Shown here: positions 39,913 to 48,945 of the stretch, piece after piece
Layout of the letters: each line of letters opens with the position of its first letter
How positions within the stretch are numbered: the first letter of the stretch is position 1
Origin: an uncultured Dorea sp.
GTDB lineage: Bacteria > Bacillota > Clostridia > Lachnospirales > Lachnospiraceae
Direction of reading: 5' to 3'
Assembly (NCBI GenBank): GCA_910584095.1
Contig: CAJTYU010000009.1
Coordinates: forward strand, 29,955 to 93,954
Length of the DNA stretch: 64,000 bases
Notes under the pieces: generated by a model
What the model saw: the letters and a program-made list of their open reading frames with translations, nothing else
Databases searched by the model: none
What the model was told of the DNA's origin: nothing
Program-made: the position numbers and the translations under genes

Positions 39913-39944
39913 AATACTGCATATTTCTCCCTTATTGTTACAAT

Positions 39945-40838
39945 TTACAGGAACATCTTTACGGCCTTAAACCGCTTATCCTCCTGCACATATTTATAAA
40001 TTGCCGTAAAATTCCCGGCAGAATCATATATCCGAACATGTTCCTTATCCGACAGATGAAGGTGCGGACAACTCAAAACAAAAGAATTACCATTTTTTAA
40101 CCGATTATCCAATTCCTCTCCTATCTGGATTTTTTTATACTGCAGGAATACAGTGTCCACAGGAATAAGAAGCTTATCAATCTCTCCCCTTACCATCATT
40201 TCCTGCAGATAGTCTAATCGGCAGCTTTCCCCGATTTCAAAAGAACCGGAACGGATACGGAGCAGTGATTCCATACATCCCCCTACTCCAAGCTTTTCAC
40301 CAATATCATGGCAAAGTGTGCGGATATAAGTTCCCTTTGAACAGGATACCTCTATCTCAACCCGCGGAAGTTCCATCCTTATAATCTGAATATCATAGAT
40401 TGATACGCGCCTTGCTTTCCTTTCAACGGTCTTTCCTTCTCTAGCCAGTTCATAAAGCTTCTTCCCTCCCGCCTTTAACGCAGAATACATGGGAGGAATC
40501 TGATCGTATTCACTAATGAACCCCCGAATTTTCTCTTCCGTATCATCTTCACTCAGCGCGTCCGTATTATGTCTCTCCAGCACTTTTCCTGAAATATCCT
40601 GAGTATCCGTAACTACTCCAAGAAGCAGCACGGCTCGATATGCTTTATCCTTTTCTATCAGCAGTCCGCTCGCCTTTGTAGCCTTCCCTAAACACACCGG
40701 AAGAACTCCTTCTGCGTCCGGGTCCAGCGTGCCTGTATGGCCGATTTTCTTCTGCCCGGTAATACCCCTGAGTTTTGCCACCACATCATGAGAGGTATAG
40801 CCCCTTTCTTTATACACATTTAAAATTCCATGCAGCAT
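39945..40838 (-). CDS. truB: tRNA pseudouridine(55) synthase TruB
   Basis: 297 residues. It makes pseudouridine 55 in the T-loop of tRNAs. The catalytic Asp is in GHTGTLDPDAEGVLPVCLGK. KGYTSHDVV-like KERGYTSHDVVAKLRG at the start and SKGTYIRTLCHDIGEKL are further family motifs. A PUA-like C-terminus follows. It begins 3 nt after the NrnA-type gene. Confidence 0.96.
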   Translation of the reverse strand: MLHGILNVYKERGYTSHDVVAKLRGITGQKKIGHTGTLDPDAEGVLPVCLGKATKASGLLIEKDKAYRAVLLLGVVTDTQDISGKVLERHNTDALSEDDTEEKIRGFISEYDQIPPMYSALKAGGKKLYELAREGKTVERKARRVSIYDIQIIRMELPRVEIEVSCSKGTYIRTLCHDIGEKLGVGGCMESLLRIRSGSFEIGESCRLDYLQEMMVRGEIDKLLIPVDTVFLQYKKIQIGEELDNRLKNGNSFVLSCPHLHLSDKEHVRIYDSAGNFTAIYKYVQEDKRFKAVKMFL

Positions 40839-40841
40839 AGG

Positions 40842-41804
40842 CTACTCCTTTGCAAACTGCAGTTCAATCTGCCTGGACAGGTTATTCAAAACGTCATGGA
40901 CTGTCCCCGGCATCGTACAGCCGGCGGCTCTTACATGACCCCCTCCGCCAAAATACCCTGCGATGACACTCACATCTACCTCTTTCTTTGAGCGCAGGCT
41001 GACTTTATACAGATCTTTCTCTGTCTCATAAGCAAAGATGGCCACCTCCACGCCCCTTGTAAGCCGAAGCTGCGCCACAATTCCATCCAGATCTTTTGGC
41101 GATACTCCATAAAACTCTAACTGGGATTTTCTCATGAATGCCGCAATACATTTCCCATCCATAAAAACAATGCTTTCCAGCAGCGCGCGCCCCAGCACCT
41201 GATTCTGTGCGTAAGATTTTTCATAGTAGGTAGCGTCTATCAGCGACGCCGCGTCGATTCCTGTTTCCAAAAGCTCGGCGGCCGCGCGGAATGTTGCGGG
41301 AGATGCGCAGGAATACTGGAATACGCCCGTATCATGCGCAATCCCTATGTATAGGCACTCAGCAATTTCTTTTGTGACCTTATCTTTCTCCAGCAATCCA
41401 TATACAAGCTCCGATGTAGAACTTGCATCCGGAACAATATAATTGTCATCCGCAAAAGAACAGTTGCTCGCGTGATGATCAATACAATAGGTATGTAAAG
41501 CCGACTGAAACAGTGACGCGGAAAATCCCAGACGTTCCGCATCACCACAGTCAAGGCAGATAAATAAATCGTATACCGCATCAATGGAAATCTCGCTCCT
41601 GATATCTTCAGTTCCCCTGATAAATCCAAATTTCTCCGGAATCGGCTCCAGATATACGTCCGTTATGATCTCCGGATAATTATCCTTCATATACCGGTAT
41701 AATCCCATACAGGAGCCGACACAGTCTCCGTCAGGGCGCACATGGCCGCCAATCGCAACTCTGCGCGCATCCTGCAACAACTTATTCAGCATCTTCCTCA
41801 CCAT
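40842..41804 (-). CDS. DHH/DHHA1 phosphoesterase, NrnA-like nanoRNase
   Basis: 320 residues. NrnA degrades 2-5 nt RNAs and dephosphorylates pAp. Metal-binding motifs are GGHVRPDGDCVGSC, FICLDCGDAERLG and TYCIDHHASN. The C-terminal DHHA1 motif is GYFGGGGHVRAAGC. Two starts are possible, ATG 41804 or ATG 41792; both overlap the end of rbfA, so translation is coupled. Confidence 0.92.
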   Translation of the reverse strand: MVRKMLNKLLQDARRVAIGGHVRPDGDCVGSCMGLYRYMKDNYPEIITDVYLEPIPEKFGFIRGTEDIRSEISIDAVYDLFICLDCGDAERLGFSASLFQSALHTYCIDHHASNCSFADDNYIVPDASSTSELVYGLLEKDKVTKEIAECLYIGIAHDTGVFQYSCASPATFRAAAELLETGIDAASLIDATYYEKSYAQNQVLGRALLESIVFMDGKCIAAFMRKSQLEFYGVSPKDLDGIVAQLRLTRGVEVAIFAYETEKDLYKVSLRSKKEVDVSVIAGYFGGGGHVRAAGCTMPGTVHDVLNNLSRQIELQFAKE

Positions 41805-42165
41805 CCATACTCAAATCCTTAGTTACATCGCTAATTCGCTTAGACATATTTACACCGTATTCAATTGACTGGTCAAGCACAAAAGTAATCTCCGGCGTGT
41901 TGCGCATATTTAAACCCTGCGCAAGCTCGCGGCGGATGAACCCTTCCGCACTCCTTAATCCCTTTATCGTATCCTCCTTGGCCTTCTCATCCCCCAGCAC
42001 GCTGATATATGCCTTACAGGTCTTGAGATCCGGCGCCACTGAAACAGCAACAACGGAAGTCCATGGGGCTACCCTTGGGTCTTTGAGCCCCGCCCGGATG
42101 ATATTACTCAGTTCTCTTTGAACCTCTGTATTCACCCGTGTATTTTTAATACTGTTTTTCCTCAA
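41782..42165 (-). CDS. rbfA: Ribosome-binding factor A
   Basis: 127 residues, a KH-fold protein for 16S rRNA maturation of the 30S subunit. The start MRKNSIKNTRVNTEVQRELSNII (in part), LKDPRVAPWTSVVAVSVAPDL and LAQGLNMRNTPEITFVLDQSIEYG are characteristic. It follows infB by 51 nt. Confidence 0.95.
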   Translation of the reverse strand: MRKNSIKNTRVNTEVQRELSNIIRAGLKDPRVAPWTSVVAVSVAPDLKTCKAYISVLGDEKAKEDTIKGLRSAEGFIRRELAQGLNMRNTPEITFVLDQSIEYGVNMSKRISDVTKDLSMDGEEDAE

Positions 42166-42216
42166 TTCTTATTCTCCTTTATTCACACGGCGGCATTTCA
42201 TTCTGCCGCAAAACGT

Positions 42217-45200
42217 CTATCTTGGTATCTCTACCATCTTGAACGCCTCTACCTGATCTCCTTCTTTGATATCGTTAAAGTTCTCGAAGACAAAACCGCA
42301 TTCATATCCTGTCCTGACTTCTTTCACATCATCCTTAAACCTTCTTAACGAGGCAAGCTTTCCGTCATAAATAACAATTCCGTCGCGAACAATTCTCGCC
42401 TGACAATCTCTCTCGAAAATTCCGTCAGTCACATAGGAACCTGCGATTGTCCCGACGCCGGAAGCCTTGAAGGTCTGGCGCACCTCTGCGTGGCCGAGCA
42501 CCTTCTCCTCGAAGATCGGATCCAGCATTCCTTTCATAGCCGCCTGAACATCTTCAATCGCATTGTAGATTACGCGGTACAGCCGCACATCCACGCCCTC
42601 CCGCTCTGCAGTTTCCTTAGCGGTTGCATCCGGGCGGACGTTAAATCCAATAATAATTGCGTTGGATGCAGAAGCAAGACTTACGTCTGATTCATTGATC
42701 GCGCCTACGCCGCCGTGGATAATCTTAACGACAACCTCTTCATTGGAAAGCTTCAGAAGGCTCTGCTTGATTGCTTCAACAGATCCCTGAACATCCGCCT
42801 TCACCACGATGCCAAGCTCCTTCAAGTTACCTTCCTTAATCTGGTTAAACAGATCATCCAATGACAGCTTACTCTTAGTATCCTCCAAAAGTTTTGCTTT
42901 ATTCTGAGAAATAAATGTCTCGGCAAAGCTTCTTGCATCCTTATCGTTCTTACAGCCTACAAATACCTCTCCTGCATTGGGAACGTCATTTAATCCAAGG
43001 ATCTCAACGGGAACTGACGGACCGGCTTCTTTGACACGCCTTCCCTTATCATCCATCATAGCTCTTACTTTACCAAAGGCAGAGCCCGCCGCGATTGCGT
43101 CTCCTACGCGCAGGGTTCCCTTCTGAACCAGCACCGTTGCAACAGAGCCCTTGCCTTTATCCAGCTCAGCCTCAATAACCAGACCTCTTGCCCGGCGGTT
43201 CGGATTAGCTTTAAGCTCTGACATCTCGGCCGTCAGCAGAAGCATTTCCATCAGATCCTTTAAGCCTTCCCCGGTCTTGGCGGATACCGGTACAAAGATT
43301 GTACTTCCGCCCCAGTCCTCCGGAATCAGTTCATACTCGGACAGCTCCTGTTTTACGCGGTCTATATTTGCGCTTGGCTTATCTATCTTATTAATAGCAA
43401 CCACAATCTCGATTCCCGCAGCCTTTGCATGATTGATTGCCTCCACAGTCTGCGGCATAACGCCGTCGTCCGCAGCAACCACTAAAATGGCAATATCCGT
43501 CGAATTTGCACCGCGCATACGCATAGCGGTAAACGCCTCATGACCCGGCGTATCCAGAAACGTAATCTTTTCGCCGTTTACTGTAACAACGGACGCGCCG
43601 ATATGCTGTGTAATACCGCCCGCCTCCCGGTCAATCACATTCGTATGCCGGATCGCATCCAGAAGAGAAGTCTTACCATGATCAACATGACCCATAACGC
43701 AGACTACCGGAGGACGTTTCTTCATCTTTTTCTCGTCCTCATCCTCTTCCTTGAGAAGCTCTTCAATTACATCCACAACCTCTTCTTTTTCGCAGAGCAC
43801 ATCAAATTCCAGCGCGATTTCTTCTGCAGTATCGTAATCAATCTCCTGATTAACCGTTACGATCTTTCCCTGCATAAACAGTTTTTTCACGATCACAGAA
43901 GGAACAATCTTCATCTTATCAGCCAAATCCTTAATGGTAAGTATCTCTGGAAGAATAATAGACTTGATGACCTCTTCCACCTTTTGTACTTTCTGCTGAG
44001 GCTTCTGCATCTGCTGCTTTGGCTCATTCTTCTGCTTCTTGCCCTTTGACATTCTATCGTCGTCCCGGTAATCCTTCTTTTTATAATCGTCCTTGCCCTT
44101 GCCTTTGCTTCTCTGAGGTTTCTGTCCCTCGATTGCCGGAGCTGGAATTGCCGGATTACTCTTTCTTCCCTGACGGTCCTTATGCTCGCCGCGGAAGCCG
44201 TCACGATCTCTGTCGCCTCGTCCTCCTTGGAACCGTTCTCCCTGCGGACGGTCTCCTCTTCCCGGTCTTGACTCTGAACGTCTCTCGCCCTGCGGGCGGT
44301 CTCCTCTTCCCGGCCTTCCGTCTGAACGTCTCTCGCCCTGCGGGCGGTCTCCTCTTCCCGGTCTTGACTCTGAACGTCTCTCGCCCTGCGGACGGTCCCC
44401 TCTTCCCGGCCTTCTATCCGGACGCTTTTCGCCCTGCATACGGTCTCCTCTCCCCGGTCTTGACTCTGAACGTCTCTCAGTCCGCGGACGGTCATTCTGA
44501 ACGCGATTATTTGCTGTATGCTCGCTCTGCGCCTTATTTTCCTGAACCTTATTTTCCTGCGCTTTATTTTCCTGTGTTCTTTCTTCCGGCGCTTTATGCT
44601 CTGTCACTTTGCTTTCCTGTACAGCCTTCTCTTTTACAGGCGCTTCCGCCGTCTTATTCTCCTGTATTGTAGCGTCTGCCGGAATCTGCTGCGGCTTTAT
44701 CTCTGTCTTTACAGGCTTCTCCGGCTGTTCCTTCGCCGCCTCCGGTTTTACGTTCTGAACCGGCTTTGTCCCCGGCGCGGGCCTTCCGTTCTGTACCTGC
44801 ATCGGCTTCAGCGGTTTCGTCCCTGGCGCGGGTCTTCCGTTCTGCACCTGCATCGGCCTTGCGTTCTGCATCGGCCTGCCTCCGGTTCCAGGCCTGCCTC
44901 CGCCCATCTGACGTCCTCCCTGACGGTTTCCTCCTTTGCCGCCGTCTCTGGTATTCTGCGGCCTAAAAACATGAACAATATTTTTTTTCTTCGGCGCGGA
45001 CGGCTCTGCCTTCGGCGCCTCTGCGGCCTTCTTCTCTGCTTCCGCCTTTGGCGCGGCCTCTGCGGACTTATCCGTCTTCGCTGTCTCTGCTTTTCCTCCA
45101 AAAGCCTTCTTTACAAACGCAACGTCGCCAGCCTCTATCGAGCTCATATGGCTCTTTACTTCTATATTCTTTTCGCCCAAAAACTCAAGGAGCTCCTTAC

Positions 45201-45249
45201 TGCTCTTCCCAAGCTCTTTTGCAAGCTCGTATACTTTCATCTTTGACAT
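42217..45249 (-). CDS. infB: Translation initiation factor IF-2
   Basis: 1010 residues. The first 60 form the IF2-N domain (KVYELAKELGKSSKELLEFL). About residues 60-420 are low complexity, rich in Ala, Pro, Lys, Gln, Arg and Gly, with tandem repeats. The GTPase core has VMGHVDHGKTSLLDAIR (G1), TFLDTPGHEAFTAMR (G3) and AINKIDKPSA (G4). Domains II-IV complete a normal C-terminus. It places fMet-tRNA on the 30S subunit. The expanded linker makes it longer than most Firmicute IF-2 proteins. Confidence 0.98.
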   Translation of the reverse strand: MSKMKVYELAKELGKSSKELLEFLGEKNIEVKSHMSSIEAGDVAFVKKAFGGKAETAKTDKSAEAAPKAEAEKKAAEAPKAEPSAPKKKNIVHVFRPQNTRDGGKGGNRQGGRQMGGGRPGTGGRPMQNARPMQVQNGRPAPGTKPLKPMQVQNGRPAPGTKPVQNVKPEAAKEQPEKPVKTEIKPQQIPADATIQENKTAEAPVKEKAVQESKVTEHKAPEERTQENKAQENKVQENKAQSEHTANNRVQNDRPRTERRSESRPGRGDRMQGEKRPDRRPGRGDRPQGERRSESRPGRGDRPQGERRSDGRPGRGDRPQGERRSESRPGRGDRPQGERFQGGRGDRDRDGFRGEHKDRQGRKSNPAIPAPAIEGQKPQRSKGKGKDDYKKKDYRDDDRMSKGKKQKNEPKQQMQKPQQKVQKVEEVIKSIILPEILTIKDLADKMKIVPSVIVKKLFMQGKIVTVNQEIDYDTAEEIALEFDVLCEKEEVVDVIEELLKEEDEDEKKMKKRPPVVCVMGHVDHGKTSLLDAIRHTNVIDREAGGITQHIGASVVTVNGEKITFLDTPGHEAFTAMRMRGANSTDIAILVVAADDGVMPQTVEAINHAKAAGIEIVVAINKIDKPSANIDRVKQELSEYELIPEDWGGSTIFVPVSAKTGEGLKDLMEMLLLTAEMSELKANPNRRARGLVIEAELDKGKGSVATVLVQKGTLRVGDAIAAGSAFGKVRAMMDDKGRRVKEAGPSVPVEILGLNDVPNAGEVFVGCKNDKDARSFAETFISQNKAKLLEDTKSKLSLDDLFNQIKEGNLKELGIVVKADVQGSVEAIKQSLLKLSNEEVVVKIIHGGVGAINESDVSLASASNAIIIGFNVRPDATAKETAEREGVDVRLYRVIYNAIEDVQAAMKGMLDPIFEEKVLGHAEVRQTFKASGVGTIAGSYVTDGIFERDCQARIVRDGIVIYDGKLASLRRFKDDVKEVRTGYECGFVFENFNDIKEGDQVEAFKMVEIPR
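44235..44475. repeat. 48-bp tandem repeats within infB
   Basis: Five near-identical 48-bp units encode variants of GRGDRPQGERRSESRP. A separate duplication at about 44764-44850 encodes PMQVQNGRPAPGTKP twice. Adjacent copies are almost identical at DNA level, so the array is recent or homogenised by slippage. Confidence 0.85.
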
Positions 45250-45273
45250 ACAAACTAACCTCCTCTATGCAAC

Positions 45274-45591
45274 CTAATCTTTCTTTCGTGTATCCAACTG
45301 CTTCAGTATGCTTCCTGCAAATCCCTCGTCCAATATGGCAAGCGACGCTCTCAGCTCTTTTCCCATTGCATGGCCCAGCGCTTCTTTTCCATAAGATAAA
45401 CGAATCGGGACCTGATAAAAATCACACATATTCTGAAACTTTTTTTTCGTATTACCAGACGCATCCTCAGCAAGGATCACAAGCTTTGCTTTTCCGGCCT
45501 TCACTTCCCGCTCCGTACAGAACTCGCCGCTCGCTGTCTTTCCCGCCCTAGTTGCCAGCCCGATAAGGGACAGTGTCTTATCCTGTTTCAA
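45274..45591 (-). CDS. ylxQ: L7Ae/L30e-family ribosomal protein (YlxQ)
   Basis: 105 residues from TTG 45591, ten nt after GGAG and inside the end of ylxR. The L7Ae fold is shown by LSLIGLATRAGKTASGEF, AKLVILAEDASGNTKKKF and the PIRLSYGKEALGHAMGKEL segment. It binds kink-turn RNA in the family. Position between ylxR and infB is conserved in Firmicutes. Confidence 0.9.
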   Translation of the reverse strand: MKQDKTLSLIGLATRAGKTASGEFCTEREVKAGKAKLVILAEDASGNTKKKFQNMCDFYQVPIRLSYGKEALGHAMGKELRASLAILDEGFAGSILKQLDTRKKD

Positions 45592-45856
45592 GTATCCCCA
45601 TCTCCTTTTCCAGCGTCTCATATACTTCTTCCGGAATCGCCTGCTTAAAAGAACGTTCCAAACCCTTATTTTTTCTTGCAAGCCTTAAGCATTCCCCATT
45701 CGGACACACATAAGCTCCCCGTCCGTTCTTCTTTCCGGTAGCATCCAGAAGAAAGTCATTCTCCGGTGTTTTGATCACACGAATCATCTCTTTTTTACTC
45801 TTCATTTCCTGACAGCCTACACATTTGCGCATAGGTATTTTTTTATTGCCTCCCAA
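45578..45856 (-). CDS. ylxR: YlxR family RNA-binding protein (RnpM)
   Basis: 92 residues from TTG 45856. Signature IPMRKCVGCQEMKSKKEMIRV and GRGAYVCPNGECLRLARK. YlxR of Bacillus binds RNase P RNA and modulates it. AGGTGA lies 5 nt before the TTG. Overlaps ylxQ by 14 nt. Confidence 0.92.
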   Translation of the reverse strand: MGGNKKIPMRKCVGCQEMKSKKEMIRVIKTPENDFLLDATGKKNGRGAYVCPNGECLRLARKNKGLERSFKQAIPEEVYETLEKEMGILETG

Positions 45857-45871
45857 ATCATCACCTGATTT

Positions 45872-47107
45872 CTATTCTTCTACTTCCTCAAAAACAATCT
45901 CTTCTATCTCTTCATAAGGCTCGCCGGCGTACGGCTGATTCTCCTCATATCCGTCCTCATAGCTGTCTTCATAACTATCCTGTGCATATCCGTCTTCGTA
46001 ACCCTCTTCATACATCTCTTCTTCGTAAACGCCTTCCATCAGCTCCATATAGTTCTCCGGAAGCTCGCCGGACTCAATCGCCTGCGTCTCGCTCTTAATA
46101 TCGATCTTATATCCGGTCAGCCTTGCCGCAAGCCTTGCATTCTGCCCTTCCTTGCCGATCGCGAGAGAAAGCTGGTAATCCGGCACAATAACGCTTGCCG
46201 TCTTGTCGTCCGGATCTGCCATGACCGAAATAACTTTGGCCGGGCTCAGTGCGTTCTCGATCAAAATTCCCGGGTTATCGCTCCAGTTAATAATATCGAT
46301 CTTTTCGCCGCGCAGCTCATTTACAATCGCATTTACTCTGGCGCCGTTCATACCTACGCATGCGCCCACCGGGTCCACATCCGGGTCGTTAGACCACACG
46401 GCAATCTTCGTTCTGCTTCCCGCTTCCCTTGCAATACTTTTAATCTCCACGATGCCGTCCCGGACTTCGGTAACCTCCGCTTCAAACAAGCGCTTTACCA
46501 GTTCCGGATGGGTGCGGGAAACTAGAATCTTCGGCCCTTTTGTCGTATTTTTCACCTCAACCACATACAGCTTGATCCGCTCTGTGGGCTGGAAGTTCTC
46601 TCCCTTAACCTGTTCGTTCTCCGTCAGCATAGCGTCTGCCTTGCCTAGATTAATACTGATATTTCTGCCCACATATCTCTGGACAATGCCGGTTACGATA
46701 TCCTTTTCCTTCTCAAAATACTGATCGTAAATAACCTTCCGTTCCTCCTCGCGTATCTTCTGGAGGATCAGATTCTTTGCGTTTTGTGTGGCGATCCGTC
46801 CGAATGATTTTGACTCCACCGGAAACTGCACAACATCGCCAAGTTCATATTTACTGTCAATAGCCTTGGCGTCCTCAAGGCTGATCTGCTCGATCTTGTC
46901 TTCTGCCTCTTCAACTACCGTCTTCTCTTGGATCAACTGATAATCGCAGGTTTCCCGGTCCATAATGACCCTGATGTTATCCGCCTTGCCAAAATGGTTC
47001 TTACATGCATTAATCAGAGAATTTTCAATCGCATCCAGCAGAGTCTCTTTACTAATGTCCTTTTCCTTCTCCAGGATTGTCAATGCTTCCAATAATTCTG
47101 TGTTCAT
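45872..47107 (-). CDS. nusA: Transcription termination/antitermination protein NusA
   Basis: 411 residues. An N-terminal RNA polymerase-binding domain is followed by an S1 domain (GIVQRYVGRNISINLGKADA), then KH domains (GACVGMNGARVNAIVNELRGEKIDII in parts, and SLAIGKEGQNARLAARLTG). The last 50 residues are a Glu/Tyr/Asp-rich acidic tail with repeats of EDGYEE and SYEDSYEDG, an extension beyond the core. Second gene of the rimP-nusA operon. Confidence 0.97.
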   Translation of the reverse strand: MNTELLEALTILEKEKDISKETLLDAIENSLINACKNHFGKADNIRVIMDRETCDYQLIQEKTVVEEAEDKIEQISLEDAKAIDSKYELGDVVQFPVESKSFGRIATQNAKNLILQKIREEERKVIYDQYFEKEKDIVTGIVQRYVGRNISINLGKADAMLTENEQVKGENFQPTERIKLYVVEVKNTTKGPKILVSRTHPELVKRLFEAEVTEVRDGIVEIKSIAREAGSRTKIAVWSNDPDVDPVGACVGMNGARVNAIVNELRGEKIDIINWSDNPGILIENALSPAKVISVMADPDDKTASVIVPDYQLSLAIGKEGQNARLAARLTGYKIDIKSETQAIESGELPENYMELMEGVYEEEMYEEGYEDGYAQDSYEDSYEDGYEENQPYAGEPYEEIEEIVFEEVEE

Positions 47108-47131
47108 TTTCTTATTTCCTCCTGTTTACAT

Positions 47132-47599
47132 TTAAAAATCAAACGCTAACCGAATCAATGCAATCTCTTTCTTTTCAAAGGTCTGCATCCGGGCATTGTC
47201 AGTCTCGATCGTTACTGTATCCTTATCATATTCTCTTAATAATCCCCGAAATTCCTTCTTTTTGTCAATCATCCTGTAGGTGCGGATCTCCACCTCTTCT
47301 CCCAGGCTCTTTTCATAGTCCCTGTTCTTTTTCAGCGGCCTTCCAAGTCCAGGGGAACTCACCTCCAAAATATAGGCTTCCTCAATAAAATCCTTCTCAT
47401 CCAGGATATCGGACAGTTCTCTGCTGACCACCTCGCAGTCATCCACCATAATTCCTCCCGGCTTATCGATGTAGGCCCGCAGATACCAAGTCCCGCCTTC
47501 CTTCACATATTCCACATCCCACAGCTCAAAGCCGTTCTTTTCCAAAATTGGAATCAGGATCGCTTCTGTTTTCTGTTCGTAACTCTCTCTTTTCGACAA
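47132..47599 (-). CDS. rimP: Ribosome maturation factor RimP
   Basis: 155 residues. It assists 30S assembly. Features are GFELWDVEYVKEGGTWYLRAYIDKPGGI, ISLD-like VDDCEVVSRELSDILDEKD and YILEVSSPGLGRPLKKNRDYEKSLGEEVEI in the conserved core. First gene of the operon, with ACGTTG at the start (TTG or the track start at 47599) and a structured leader upstream. Confidence 0.95.
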   Translation of the reverse strand: MSKRESYEQKTEAILIPILEKNGFELWDVEYVKEGGTWYLRAYIDKPGGIMVDDCEVVSRELSDILDEKDFIEEAYILEVSSPGLGRPLKKNRDYEKSLGEEVEIRTYRMIDKKKEFRGLLREYDKDTVTIETDNARMQTFEKKEIALIRLAFDF

Positions 47600-47654
47600 C
47601 GTAAAACTTCCCTTCTTTCTAAAATGCAGCCATACACAAGGCCCGTTCTATATC

Positions 47655-47722
47655 ACGGCCTAAGCCGTGAAAAGAAATCAAGTCCATTTCAACAAAGAAG
47701 AGTGAACTTCCGTTCACTCTTT
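47655..47722 (-). ncRNA. Two hairpins in the rimP-nusA operon leader
   Basis: CACGGC / GCCGTG with a 4-nt loop at 47655-47670 and AGAGTGAAC / GTTCACTCT at 47696-47719, followed by TCTTTG on the minus strand. The second could act as an attenuator; operons encoding NusA are often controlled in this way. Confidence 0.5.
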
Positions 47723-47750
47723 CTGCCTTCACCTTATGCAACTATAGTTC

Positions 47751-47779
47751 AGTATAGCACTCTCCCGTCAAAAAAGCAA
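47751..47779 (-). promoter_or_regulatory. Promoter of the rimP-nusA-infB operon
   Basis: Minus strand: TTGCTT (47774-47779), 17-nt spacer, TATACT (47751-47756). Confidence 0.6.
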
Positions 47780-47814
47780 GTTTCTTTTCTTATGTTTTCT
47801 GAAAAATCCCGGTA

Positions 47815-48942
47815 TCAGATCCGAATCAGCTCATACTGGTCCGTCCCCAATCCGATTTTTACCGCGTGCGCTATGCCGCATCTCCACTCCGCATCCGGAT
47901 GCGTCATATGGAAATGATCACAGTCGCCTTCTTTCGCCTTTTCCTTATGCTCTTCCAGATGATCGTCCAGCATACTGCCCTTCACAGCCGGCATCTGATT
48001 GCACAGATCCGCGCAGGCCTGATCAAGAGCCACCGGGTCAAAGGAAGCAAGCATCCCCACATCTGGAATGATCGGGATGTCATTTTCCGCATGGCAGTCG
48101 CAGTTAGGCGACACATCGCAGATCAGGGACACGTGAAAACAGGGTCTGTCCTTGCAGACAGCAAGGCTGTACTCTGCTATTTTATAGTTCAAAAGCGCAA
48201 TAGAGTCTGTAAAATCCGCCTGAATCGCATCCTTTGGACAGACGGCAAGACATCTCCCGCAGCCTACGCATTTTTCATGGTCAATCACTGCTTTTCCATC
48301 CTCAATCACCGGCGCTCCATGAGCGCAGATCCGTCTGCAGGCGCCGCAGCCCACGCACAGTTCCTCATCGGCGCTGGGTTTTCCGTCGCAGTGCTGCTCC
48401 ATCTTGCCCGCCCTTGAGCCGCAGCCCATGCCAATATTTTTCAACGCGCCGCCGAACCCGGTCATCTCATGCCCTTTAAAATGGGTCAAGGAAATAAATA
48501 CATCCGCATCCATAACCGCCGCGCCTATTTTAGCCTCTTTCACGTACTCGCCGTCAATCGGCACCAGCGTTTCATTGGTTCCCTTCAGTCCGTCCCCTAT
48601 GATTACGTGGCATCCGGTCTGATAGGGAGAAAATCCATTGATATACGCCGTCTCCATATGATCGAGGGCATTCTTTCTGCTTCCCACATACAAAGTATTA
48701 CAGTCTGTCAGATAGGGCTTCCCGCCAAGTTCTTTTACATAATCGGCAACCACCCTTGCATAATTCGGGCGCAGAAATGCCAGATTCCCATATTCTCCAA
48801 AATGAATCTTGATCGCCGCATACTTATCCTGAAACTCAATCTCCTCAAATCCCGCCGACTTCATCAGCCTATGCAGCTTCTGCAGCAGATTCTCCTGCTC
48901 CGTAGCTTTAAACGTAGTAAAATATACCTTTGCCTTTTTCAT
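47815..48942 (-). CDS. DUF362 protein with two [4Fe-4S] motifs
   Basis: 375 residues. The N-terminal DUF362 domain has YAAIKIHFGEYGNLAFLRPN and FISLTHFKGHEMTGFGGALKNIGMGC (in part). The ferredoxin motifs are CVGCGACRRICAHGAP and CVGCGRCLAVCPKDAI. The C-terminal region has GMLASFDPVALDQACADL. It is presumed to be a redox protein; no substrate is known for the family. It follows telA by 3 nt. Confidence 0.92.
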   Translation of the reverse strand: MKKAKVYFTTFKATEQENLLQKLHRLMKSAGFEEIEFQDKYAAIKIHFGEYGNLAFLRPNYARVVADYVKELGGKPYLTDCNTLYVGSRKNALDHMETAYINGFSPYQTGCHVIIGDGLKGTNETLVPIDGEYVKEAKIGAAVMDADVFISLTHFKGHEMTGFGGALKNIGMGCGSRAGKMEQHCDGKPSADEELCVGCGACRRICAHGAPVIEDGKAVIDHEKCVGCGRCLAVCPKDAIQADFTDSIALLNYKIAEYSLAVCKDRPCFHVSLICDVSPNCDCHAENDIPIIPDVGMLASFDPVALDQACADLCNQMPAVKGSMLDDHLEEHKEKAKEGDCDHFHMTHPDAEWRCGIAHAVKIGLGTDQYELIRI

Positions 48943-48945
48943 CTA

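Noticed and set aside
44235..44475. CRISPR-like array
   Set aside because: Repeats are contiguous 48-bp coding units without unique spacers, within infB.
44019..45246. Long plus-strand frames across the infB repeats
   Set aside because: They are produced by the repetitive, GC-rich composition of the IF-2 linker and have Leu/Arg/Ser-rich nonsense translations.
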